From the NCBI GenBank assembly GCA_900545015.1, contig UQXJ01000013.1, positions 1 to 31,979 of the forward strand: 31,979 nt of DNA, read 5' to 3'. Source of the DNA: an uncultured Mollicutes bacterium. Lineage in GTDB: Bacteria; Bacillota_I; Bacilli_A; RFN20; CAG-826. A model generated the notes under the pieces. It saw only the letters and a program-made list of their open reading frames with translations. It was not told the DNA's origin and made no database searches. Every line of letters starts with the position of its first letter. The first letter of the stretch is position 1. Below, one piece after another: positions 16,084 to 23,618 of this stretch. The translations under genes were made by a program, and so were the position numbers.

Positions 16084-16848
16084 ATGAATAAATTTATCAT
16101 AACCGTTGCCGGCAAAGGAGGAGTAGGCAAGACCTCACTTTCTGCGGCAATTGTAAGGGAACTTGTAAAAGATTTCCCAAAAGCTAGAATTCTAGCTATC
16201 GATGCAGACCCTGCTGTTGGATTATCTACAGCACTTGGAGTTAAAGTTAAGTTAACTATTGATGAAATTAGAAAACGTATAACTGAAGGAACAGGCGACT
16301 CAAGAGATAAACAGCAAATCCAAGCTTTATTAGCTGAAGCAAAATATCAACTTTTTGATGCGATTGTAGAAGAAGATGGATTCTCCTTCCTTGCAGTTGG
16401 TAGACCTGAAACAGCTGGATGCTATTGTGGAATCAATTCTTACTTAAAGCAAGTCATTTCAATGATGAGTGAAGAATTTGATTTTGTTGTTATTGATGGA
16501 GAAGCTGGAATTGAACAAGTAAATCGTAGAGTTATGGAAAAAGTAACTCATATGATTCTTGTAACTGATCCATGTAAAAAAGGAACACAAGTTGTACAAA
16601 CTATTAAACAAGTAGCTGATGAACTTGTTATGTATAAAGAGATTGGTGTTGTCGTTAATAGACTCTCAAGTGAAGAACAAAAACAATATATAAATGTTGG
16701 TGGAATTCCAATTCTTACATATATAAAAGAAGATAAAAATTTACAATTAGCAGATATTAAAGGTGAAAGTGTTTTTGATTTACCTGATGATTCAAACATT
16801 TGTATAGGGGCAAAAGAAGCTTTGAAAGCTTTAAAAATAATAAATTAA
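16084..16848 (+). CDS. CooC-like P-loop ATPase, first gene of the redox operon
   Basis: A 254-residue member of the MinD/ParA-type ATPases closest to CooC, the nickel-insertion ATPase for carbon monoxide dehydrogenase. A deviant Walker A motif GKGGVGKTS occupies residues 10-18, with AIDADPA at 38-44. The metal-binding pair C-x-C (Cys113, Cys115 in GRPETAGCYCG) is the CooC signature, sitting at the dimer interface in CooC. No CODH catalytic subunit gene is in the window, so the client is more likely the acetyl-CoA-synthase-like protein or one of the Fe-S subunits downstream. Thirteen bp separate it from the next gene. The ribosome site is weak (AAAGG, about 16 nt away). Confidence 0.82.
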   Translation: MNKFIITVAGKGGVGKTSLSAAIVRELVKDFPKARILAIDADPAVGLSTALGVKVKLTIDEIRKRITEGTGDSRDKQQIQALLAEAKYQLFDAIVEEDGFSFLAVGRPETAGCYCGINSYLKQVISMMSEEFDFVVIDGEAGIEQVNRRVMEKVTHMILVTDPCKKGTQVVQTIKQVADELVMYKEIGVVVNRLSSEEQKQYINVGGIPILTYIKEDKNLQLADIKGESVFDLPDDSNICIGAKEALKALKIIN

Positions 16849-16861
16849 GAGAGGTGAGAGC

Positions 16862-18076
16862 GTGAAAGATTTAAAACATTTAATCTATTTTGAAAAACTA
16901 TTAGAAGATGCTAATAATGATTTAGTCAGACAAGCTAAAGCCGAAGGCAAACTTGCTTTAGGCTATACTTGTTTTCACATGCCTGAAGTATTATTGAATT
17001 TACCTAATTGTTTTTCAGTAAGACTAAGAGCTCCAAATACTGGTTCTATGGAAGTTGCAACTTATTATATGTGTAATGGAAGTTGTGAATATTCTAGAGC
17101 TTTACTTGAAAGAGCTATGGAAGGTAACTATAAATTCTTAGATGCAATTTGTGGTGTTGACCTTTGCGAAGCAATGAATCGTTGCATGGAAAATATGGAA
17201 TTATTACATATTCAAGATGAAAATAAGGACAAATTCTTCTATACAAATACTGATGTTGCTTATTCTGATGATGAAGATAGTGTTGTTCATACGGTAGAAC
17301 AACTTCAACGTAAAGTTCTAAACAAATTACACGAGAATTATGGTGTTGATATAAGTGAAGCTGCATTAAGAAAGGCAGTTGCTGATCATAATGAAATTTG
17401 CCGTTTAATTACTGAAATTGGTGAATTCCGTAAACTTGAAAATCCACCTATTACTGGTTATGAATTCCATGTTTTAACTTTAGCAACTTATACTTGTCCA
17501 AAATATTTAATTATCGATAAATTGAGAGAAACTTTAGAAGAAATTAAAACAAGAGTTCCTGACGAAAAGAAAAAATATCGTATTAAAGTTGTTGTCGTAG
17601 GTTCAGAAATTGATGATCCTGATTTAATAAAATTAATGGAAGAAAATGGCGCATTAGTTGTTGCTGATAGATTCTGTTATGGCTCATTCCCAGGACGTCA
17701 AGAAATTATCTTAAATGATGAAGAACCTGTTTTAAAACAAATTTGTAGACATTATTTGAAGCACACTGAATGTCCAAGACACTGTGCTCCTCATCGTGTT
17801 CAACATCGTTATGATTTTGTAAATCAATTAGTTAAAGATTTCCATGCTGATGGCATTATTTATGAACAAATGAAATTCTGTACTTATTGGAGTTATGAAA
17901 GAACACTTGCTTCATATATCATGAGCAACGAATATAAAATTCCAACTTTATCAATTGATAGACCATATCGAGCAAGAAGTAGTGGTCAATTAAGAACTAG
18001 AATTCAAGCTTTTGTTGAAAATGTTGAAATTAAGAAGATAAAAGCAAAACGCGAGAAAGATAGTGAGGTGAAATAA
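16862..18076 (+). CDS. 2-hydroxyacyl-CoA dehydratase / double-cubane reductase family subunit (HgdB-like)
   Basis: A 404-residue protein of the HgdA/HgdB/BcrB/BcrC family, which carries Fe-S clusters energised by an ATP-driven activator. Family features are the N-terminal LGYTCFHMPEVLL (Cys37), YYMCNGSCEYSRA (Cys71, Cys75), GSEIDDPDLIKLMEENGALV (247-266), DRFCYGS (Cys272), and YEQMKFCTYWSYER (Cys340). Several of these Cys are probable cluster ligands. It starts at GTG 16862 behind GAGAGGTGAG and ends one base before the next gene, so the two are probably translated together and form a heterodimer. Members dehydrate 2-hydroxyacyl-CoA, reduce benzoyl-CoA, or reduce small molecules at a double-cubane cluster. 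The substrate here is unknown. Confidence 0.85.
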   Translation: MKDLKHLIYFEKLLEDANNDLVRQAKAEGKLALGYTCFHMPEVLLNLPNCFSVRLRAPNTGSMEVATYYMCNGSCEYSRALLERAMEGNYKFLDAICGVDLCEAMNRCMENMELLHIQDENKDKFFYTNTDVAYSDDEDSVVHTVEQLQRKVLNKLHENYGVDISEAALRKAVADHNEICRLITEIGEFRKLENPPITGYEFHVLTLATYTCPKYLIIDKLRETLEEIKTRVPDEKKKYRIKVVVVGSEIDDPDLIKLMEENGALVVADRFCYGSFPGRQEIILNDEEPVLKQICRHYLKHTECPRHCAPHRVQHRYDFVNQLVKDFHADGIIYEQMKFCTYWSYERTLASYIMSNEYKIPTLSIDRPYRARSSGQLRTRIQAFVENVEIKKIKAKREKDSEVK

Positions 18077-18077
18077 G

Positions 18078-19646
18078 ATGGCATATAATGAAAAAACTAA
18101 AAAAGGATTAGGTAATCTTTATAAAGCTGATAGCCGTGCCATGACTAGACGTGAACGGAAAGGCTTTAGAGATACTTTTTACGACTTTTTCCGTTGGCTA
18201 AAATGTTATGGTTTTCTTGCTTTTAAATTAGGTGGACATCCTATTATATTAATTAAAGCAATGCTTAGATATCGTTGGATGGTTTCTTATTTAACTGCTG
18301 CAAACATGATTGATAGACATACAATTGGTTTACGTGGAAAAGAATTAAGATATACACACGAAGAATTCTTTGCTTTAGTTCATAACGCAACAATAAATGT
18401 TAAAAAAATTCTTGAACGTGATGAACATTTAAGACCAAGAAGTAAAAAGGCAAAAAGAATACGTGAAAGAACAGTTATGTTTGATGAAATGACACCAAAA
18501 TCAATCATGTGGGGTTTCCCAACGCTTGATTGGATGGATGTCGCTATGATGACTATTGGTATGCCTGGAGAAATTGATCAACAAGCTAATGTTCATTATA
18601 TTGATAAAATTGAAGAATTTGGTATGGCTGCTGATGTTTGCCCATTACCAGCTGCTGAATGTGGATGTGCTGCTGCAGATGATCTTCCAATCTTAGGAAA
18701 AACATTTATTACAAGTACAATGCCATGTGATGGATCTATTGGTCAAACAACATTCATGGGTCGTTATTTTAAAAATTATCCAATTTATCAAATTACTCCT
18801 CCTCAAAGATTTAACGAACCAGAAGTACAAGACTTTGCTGTTAAAAATCTTCAAGGCTGTATTAAATTTATTGAAAAGAATTATAACGTTAAATGGGATT
18901 GGAATAATTTCTGGAAATGTGCAAAAGAATATAATAAGTCAACACAAGCAATTATTGATAAATGGGATATAAACTGTACAGATTATCCACAAATTTGTGG
19001 CGCTGCACTCTCATTAACAAGAGAATATGAATTCCAAGGCGCAGGTATGTTGGATCCATATTTATATAAAACTCAATTAAGAACAGCAAAAATGGCTAAA
19101 AAAGGCTATGAAAAAGATAAAGCAAAAGGTGTTAAAAATTATACACATCGTGCAATTGTTTGGGCTTGTCCAGCTCACTATTATACAAACTTTACGTACT
19201 GGGCTGAATTAACATGGGGTGTTAAAACTCTTGTTGATATGGAATGTATGCTTTCCTATCACATGTATCATATAGGTGATGAAAAACAAGCAATGATTGA
19301 CCTTGCTAAATCATACGAAAGAATGATGATGCGTTCACATACTAATGGTGGTTACGTAAATTCGCTTGATGAATTATGGAAAATGGTCAAAAAATTCAAT
19401 GCTGATATGGTAATTATGTATGACCACGTTTCTTGTAAGAACGTTGGCTGTTTACATGGATTATATGAAGATCAAGCTAGAGAACATGGCGTTCACATGG
19501 TTTGGATTCCTCACGATTTAATGGATCCAAGAACTGTTAGCCGCTTAGCAATGCGTGATGAGTTCAATAAATATATGACAAACGTATTTAGAGAAAAACC
19601 TTTAGATCCAACGTTTGTTGATTATGAAGATCCTCTTACATGGTAA
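18078..19646 (+). CDS. Second, larger dehydratase/double-cubane family subunit
   Basis: A 522-residue protein of the same family as its upstream partner but with an N-terminal extension of about 120 residues rich in Arg/Lys and hydrophobics (FFRWLKCYGFLAFKLGG), possibly helical. Cysteines in family-like positions include VCPLPAAECGCAAA (Cys188, Cys195, Cys197), TMPCDG (Cys217), VWACPAHYYTNF (Cys364) and DHVSCKNVGC (Cys453, Cys458). The HgdA/HgdB pattern of two related subunits plus a separate ATPase fits. AGTGAGGTGA just inside the preceding gene is its ribosome site. The size exceeds the usual 400-430 residues, which may mark a particular subfamily. The product is cytoplasmic and should be oxygen-sensitive. 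Confidence 0.8.
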   Translation: MAYNEKTKKGLGNLYKADSRAMTRRERKGFRDTFYDFFRWLKCYGFLAFKLGGHPIILIKAMLRYRWMVSYLTAANMIDRHTIGLRGKELRYTHEEFFALVHNATINVKKILERDEHLRPRSKKAKRIRERTVMFDEMTPKSIMWGFPTLDWMDVAMMTIGMPGEIDQQANVHYIDKIEEFGMAADVCPLPAAECGCAAADDLPILGKTFITSTMPCDGSIGQTTFMGRYFKNYPIYQITPPQRFNEPEVQDFAVKNLQGCIKFIEKNYNVKWDWNNFWKCAKEYNKSTQAIIDKWDINCTDYPQICGAALSLTREYEFQGAGMLDPYLYKTQLRTAKMAKKGYEKDKAKGVKNYTHRAIVWACPAHYYTNFTYWAELTWGVKTLVDMECMLSYHMYHIGDEKQAMIDLAKSYERMMMRSHTNGGYVNSLDELWKMVKKFNADMVIMYDHVSCKNVGCLHGLYEDQAREHGVHMVWIPHDLMDPRTVSRLAMRDEFNKYMTNVFREKPLDPTFVDYEDPLTW

Positions 19647-19673
19647 TAATAAAAATTTAGAAAGGTGAAAATT

Positions 19674-20462
19674 ATGAAATATTTTGGTGGATGTGATGTT
19701 GGTTCTACTTATACAAAATGTGTAATCATTGATGAAGCAGGACAAATTGTTGCTCATACAACAATTAGAAGTAAAATTAATGCAGAAATTAGTGCAAAAG
19801 ATGCATTAGAACAAACAATTAAACAAGTTGAAGGCTTAAAAGAAATTGGCGATTTAGCATATCTCGTTGGTACAGGTTATGGACGTAATAAAGTACCTCA
19901 AGCTGATGAAAACATTTCAGAAATTTCTTGTCACGCAATGGGTGTTCACGTAACTAATCCAGATGTAAAAGCAATTATCGATATTGGTGGACAAGACGTT
20001 AAAGGTATTCAAATTGATTCAGATGGTACTGTTAAAACATTTGCTATGAACGATAAATGTGCTGCTGGAACAGGTCGTTTCTTTGAAGCAATGGCAAATG
20101 CTTTTGAATGTAGTTTAGATGAATTCTCACAATTGTCTTTATCAGCTAAAAACGCAATTCCAATTACTGCTCAATGTACAGTTTTTGCTGAAAGTGAAGT
20201 TATCACTTTAGTTGGTGAAGGTAAACCACGTGATGAAATCGCTGCTGGTATTCAACAAGCTGTTGCAAAACGTTGCTTCGTTATGGCTAAAAAAGCAGGT
20301 GCAACTGATAAGATTACTTTAACTGGTGGTTGTGCAAAGAATGCTGGTTTAAAGAAAGCTATCGAAAATGTTTTACGTATTAAAGTCGTTGAATTAAAAA
20401 CTGATCCACAATTAATGGGAGCTTTAGGTGCAGCAGAATATGCTCGCCAAAAAGGAATGTAG
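19674..20462 (+). CDS. BcrA/BadF/HgdC-type ATPase activator (acyl-CoA dehydratase activase)
   Basis: A 262-residue ASKHA-fold ATPase that donates electrons to the dehydratase-family subunits, coupling ATP hydrolysis to a large drop in redox potential. Visible motifs: phosphate loop GGCDVGSTYTK (5-15), second phosphate loop IIDIGGQDVK (101-110), and the two cluster cysteines Cys129 (NDKCAAGTGRF) and Cys168 (ITAQCTVFAESE), which in the homodimer bind one bridging [4Fe-4S]. TGGCAKN near residue 220 completes the nucleotide site. Length matches HgdC. ATG 19674 is chosen over GTG 19665, which is part of the ribosome site AAAGGTG. Its gene follows the two larger subunits directly, as in known systems. 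Confidence 0.92.
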   Translation: MKYFGGCDVGSTYTKCVIIDEAGQIVAHTTIRSKINAEISAKDALEQTIKQVEGLKEIGDLAYLVGTGYGRNKVPQADENISEISCHAMGVHVTNPDVKAIIDIGGQDVKGIQIDSDGTVKTFAMNDKCAAGTGRFFEAMANAFECSLDEFSQLSLSAKNAIPITAQCTVFAESEVITLVGEGKPRDEIAAGIQQAVAKRCFVMAKKAGATDKITLTGGCAKNAGLKKAIENVLRIKVVELKTDPQLMGALGAAEYARQKGM

Positions 20463-20471
20463 GTAAACTTT

Positions 20472-20639
20472 ATGGCATGGTACTATATTTTATTAATAGT
20501 CTTAGCATCCGTGTTTGTTTTCCTATTCGTTCTTTTATTTATTATTTATATAACAAATACTGATTTAAAATTAGTTGAAAAAATTTATAACAAATTAATT
20601 GAATACCACGATAAAAAACACACTGAGTCTAAATTATAA
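20472..20639 (+). CDS. 55-residue single-pass membrane protein inside the redox operon
   Basis: MAWYYILLIVLASVFVFLFV begins one hydrophobic helix (about residues 4-27), followed by a short charged amphipathic tail (DLKLVEKIYNKLIEYHDKKH). It starts 10 bp after the activator gene, with GTAGGT as ribosome site, and its TAA overlaps the ATG of the next gene by one base. Such tight spacing supports it being a real coupled gene even though it is very short. It could tether the complex to the membrane or pass electrons from a membrane donor. It has no cysteines or cofactor motif. I recognise no family. Confidence 0.75.
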   Translation: MAWYYILLIVLASVFVFLFVLLFIIYITNTDLKLVEKIYNKLIEYHDKKHTESKL

Positions 20640-21358
20640 TGAGTGTATTTGATAAGTTAATAAAAGATACATATAACTTATTAGATAAGAAAGATTTTGT
20701 TAGTTTTGATTATAGTGATAATTACAAGAAATTTGTAAGTGACAAACAAGAATTAATCTTCAAAAAAGATGCTCAATTTGAGTTAGGTGGAGAAAATTTA
20801 AATTCTGTCGCTTACACATTATTTACAGAAGATGATAATTTAGTTGATAAAGACGAAATTATCGTTATAGGTAAAGACTTGAATAAGATTAAAAAGGATA
20901 CTTCCTTTGCAAGAATCGCCTTAGTCAAAACAAAAGGTGCTTATCTTCGTGGTGAACAAGCTTCCTACTTTATATTAGAAACTATTAATTTAAAAAGATA
21001 TAACATAAATCTTAAAGGTTATATGATAAGAACTTCTGTATTAAGTAATAGAGAACAAGTACGAGTTAATAAAGAAGCTATCAAAAATAAAATGTCTTTC
21101 AGAGATGTTGGCAGTATGTACATTGATGAATTTAAAAGAAATCAATATGTTGAAGCAGTGAAAATGATATTTATCACTGAAGAAAATATTGATTACATTA
21201 AACTTGAAAACATTTCTACAACGTCTTTACAAATATTTAGAGCGTTAAATCATGCAATTTCTGACTTAAAAATGGATTGCAAACGCTGTGAATGGCAGAC
21301 TCTTTGTAGTCAAATTGAAGGTATGAAAGAACTTCATGAACAAATGATTAAAAAATGA
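20639..21358 (+). CDS. Acetyl-CoA synthase (CdhC/AcsB)-like short protein with C-terminal CxxCx5C
   Basis: A 239-residue protein. Residues ~46-190 resemble a domain of the acetyl-CoA synthase beta subunit that precedes its A-cluster: FELGG, then DEIIVIGKDLNKIKKDTSFA (72-91), then IRTSVLSNREQVRVNKEAI (130-148), MSFRDVGSMYIDEF and VKMIFITEENID (174-185), lining up with the CdhC order LNQRYDIWIRISK...SFEKIGK...VTFITDPEKVEE. The end has MDCKRCEWQTLC (Cys214, Cys217, Cys223) where acetyl-CoA synthase begins its A-cluster ligand set; the fourth cluster Cys and the Ni-binding C-G-C are absent. It could bind an Fe-S or metal cluster without being a full synthase. The assignment is from remembered family sequence and needs a profile search. 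Confidence 0.65.
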   Translation: MSVFDKLIKDTYNLLDKKDFVSFDYSDNYKKFVSDKQELIFKKDAQFELGGENLNSVAYTLFTEDDNLVDKDEIIVIGKDLNKIKKDTSFARIALVKTKGAYLRGEQASYFILETINLKRYNINLKGYMIRTSVLSNREQVRVNKEAIKNKMSFRDVGSMYIDEFKRNQYVEAVKMIFITEENIDYIKLENISTTSLQIFRALNHAISDLKMDCKRCEWQTLCSQIEGMKELHEQMIKK

Positions 21359-21366
21359 GGTATAAA

Positions 21367-23421
21367 ATGGAAAAAGAATTAAACGCATTATTTACCCCTT
21401 GGAAAATAGGAAATTGCGAAATTAAAAACCGATTCGTTCAATGTTCAATGGGCGGTACATCAATTTTTGGATGGATGGAACCTAACCATTTCGACAAAGA
21501 AGCAGCAAACTTTTTACTTGAAAGAGCAAAAAACAATGTTGGTTTAATTTTACCTGGTATTGCTCCAATTAAAGACCCAGTTATGGGTAAATGGTTATAC
21601 CAAGGCAAAGGAAAATTTAGAAAATTAAAAACTTTTATGGATGAATTCCATAAAACTGGCTGTAAAATGTTCGTTCAATTAACAGCTGGTTTTGGACGTT
21701 CAATGGCTGTTACAGACATAATGGAAAAGTTAGATACTAATAAATTTTTAGGAACTTTAGCAAAACCATTTGTCGACATTGATTATTTATGTGCAAGTAG
21801 TTCTCCAAATCCAAATAGATGGTCAGATAAAATTAAAACAAGAGAACTTACAATTAAAGAAATTGAAAAAATGATTGAAGGCTTTGCTAAAACTGCAAAG
21901 TTATGTAAAGAAGCTGGTGTTGATGGTATTGAAGTCCACGCAGTTCATGAAGGATATCTTATTGATCAATTTACAATGAAATATACTAACCAAAGAACTG
22001 ATAAATATGGTGGATCTTTTGAAAATAGATATCGTTTCCCAGTAGAAATTGTTAAAGCAATTAAAAAAGAATGCGGAGAAGACTATCCAGTTTCTTTAAG
22101 ATATTCAGTTGTTTCAAAAACAAAAGGTTTCCGTCAAGGTGCACTTCCTGGAGAAGATTATGTCGAAGTTGGACGTGATATGGAAGAATCAGAAAGAGCA
22201 GCAAAATACTTACAAGATGCTGGTTATGATATGCTTAACTGCGATAATGGAACATATGATGCTTGGTATTGGGCTCATCCACCAGGATATATGCCAAATA
22301 ACTGTAACTTAGAAGATGTCATGCATATTAAAAAGTTTGTCGATATACCAGTTGTTTGTGCAGGTAAAATGACTGTTGAAGCAGGAGCTAAAGCTGTCAG
22401 TGAAGGCAAATTAGATGGTGTTGGATTTGCGAGACAATTCTTAGTTGATCCAGAATGGATTACTAAATTAATGAATGATAGAGAAATCGATATTAAGCCA
22501 TGTATTCATTGCCATAACGCTTGCTTTAATATGGGTCATCATAAAGGAATCGGAAACGATCAACCATTAGAAGATTCAATGCATATGAGTAGATGCGCAT
22601 TAAACCCTATTACAATGCAACATAAGCGTTATACATTAAAGAAAGCTAAAAAGGCTAAGAATGTAGCTATTATTGGCGCTGGTGTTGGTGGTATGGAAAC
22701 TGCTATCGTTTTAACAAAACGTGGACACAACGTAACAATTTATGAAAAATCAAATCGTTTAGGTGGTGTCTTCAATGAAGCAGCTGCACCTTCATTTAAA
22801 GATGCTGATAAAAAGCTTTTAAAATGGTATGAAAATCAATTAAAAGAATTAAATATCAAAGTTGAATTTAATCATGAAGTTAAAGATATTAATGCATTAC
22901 ACGCTGATGAAGTAGTCGTTGCTACAGGTTCAAAAGCAAAGAGACCTCCAATTAAAGGAATTGAAAATTCTATCGAAGCTTGTGATTACTTAAAAGGTGA
23001 CAAAGAAGTTGGAAATAAAGTTGTCATTGTAGGTGGTGGATTAACAGGTACTGAAATGGCATACGATTTGATTTTAAAAGGAAAACAAGTTGCTATTGTT
23101 GAAGCTTTAAATGATTTAGTATGCACACCACACGTTTGTTTAGCTAATACATCATTCTTAAGAGAAATGATGGCATATAAAAATGTTGATGTACATCTAG
23201 AAACTAAAGTTAAAGAAATTGGCAAGGACTATGTTCTTGTAACTAATAAAGATGGTTCAGAAAGCAAAATTATGTGTGATACAACTATTATTTCTATCGG
23301 TTATACACCAACACCTATTGCAGAGCCTTCTAAACATATACATATCGTTGGAGACGCTTTAAAAGTTGGAAACTTAAGAACTGTCATCTGGCGTGCATGG
23401 GATGTTGCAATGAAGATTTAA
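21367..23421 (+). CDS. Old-yellow-enzyme/2,4-dienoyl-CoA reductase-type flavin Fe-S oxidoreductase
   Basis: A 684-residue enzyme of the enoate reductase / 2,4-dienoyl-CoA reductase / BaiCD group. Residues 1-375 form the FMN-binding barrel with HAVHEGYLIDQF (191-202; His191 and His194 in the substrate-anion position). A [4Fe-4S] site has Cys379, Cys382, Cys386 and probably Cys410. The FAD dinucleotide motif IIGAGVGG occupies about 435-442, and a second motif VIVGGGLTGTE binds NAD(P)H. Electrons would flow NAD(P)H to FAD to Fe-S to FMN to an activated C=C bond. It begins 8 bp after the preceding gene; ATG 21367 with GAGG before it is favoured over ATG 21355. It either feeds electrons to the ATP-driven reductase or acts on the same pathway. 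Confidence 0.88.
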   Translation: MEKELNALFTPWKIGNCEIKNRFVQCSMGGTSIFGWMEPNHFDKEAANFLLERAKNNVGLILPGIAPIKDPVMGKWLYQGKGKFRKLKTFMDEFHKTGCKMFVQLTAGFGRSMAVTDIMEKLDTNKFLGTLAKPFVDIDYLCASSSPNPNRWSDKIKTRELTIKEIEKMIEGFAKTAKLCKEAGVDGIEVHAVHEGYLIDQFTMKYTNQRTDKYGGSFENRYRFPVEIVKAIKKECGEDYPVSLRYSVVSKTKGFRQGALPGEDYVEVGRDMEESERAAKYLQDAGYDMLNCDNGTYDAWYWAHPPGYMPNNCNLEDVMHIKKFVDIPVVCAGKMTVEAGAKAVSEGKLDGVGFARQFLVDPEWITKLMNDREIDIKPCIHCHNACFNMGHHKGIGNDQPLEDSMHMSRCALNPITMQHKRYTLKKAKKAKNVAIIGAGVGGMETAIVLTKRGHNVTIYEKSNRLGGVFNEAAAPSFKDADKKLLKWYENQLKELNIKVEFNHEVKDINALHADEVVVATGSKAKRPPIKGIENSIEACDYLKGDKEVGNKVVIVGGGLTGTEMAYDLILKGKQVAIVEALNDLVCTPHVCLANTSFLREMMAYKNVDVHLETKVKEIGKDYVLVTNKDGSESKIMCDTTIISIGYTPTPIAEPSKHIHIVGDALKVGNLRTVIWRAWDVAMKI

Positions 23422-23455
23422 CAATAAGTTATAATTCATAATCAATTAAAATCTA

Positions 23456-23500
23456 AAATGAAGTTTGAAAGGAAAAAATCCTAATCAAGCTTCATTTTTT
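23456..23500 (+). terminator. Strong terminator closing the redox operon
   Basis: AAATGAAG (23456-23463) pairs with CTTCATTT (23490-23497), with inner TTGA/TCAA and AGGA/TCCT pairs and an A-rich loop, followed by a T run. Confidence 0.9.
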
Positions 23501-23566
23501 ATGTGAATAAAAAAATAATGATTTACACTGTTTTTATTTCTAAATTCTAATTAAAGTTTATAAAAT

Positions 23567-23600
23567 ATTACCAACTTTATGTTAAGATTTAGTTGGTAAT
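23567..23600 (+). promoter_or_regulatory. Perfect 10-bp inverted repeat upstream of the second AlbA_2 gene
   Basis: ATTACCAACT (23567-23576) and AGTTGGTAAT (23591-23600) are separated by 14 bp and end 18 bp before the start codon. GTTGGTAATAAA also occurs inside the 3' end of this gene, with GTTGGCAATAAA directly after it. Confidence 0.7.
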
Positions 23601-23618
23601 AAAACTGAGAATATAACA

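Noticed and set aside
16862..20462. Benzoyl-CoA reductase or a specific (R)-2-hydroxyglutaryl-CoA dehydratase
   Set aside because: No CoA-transferase, ligase or ring-cleavage genes are nearby; family membership alone does not give the substrate.
16084..23421. Wood-Ljungdahl acetyl-CoA synthesis locus
   Set aside because: No CODH, corrinoid protein or methyltransferase is present, and the CdhC-like protein lacks the full A-cluster ligand set.
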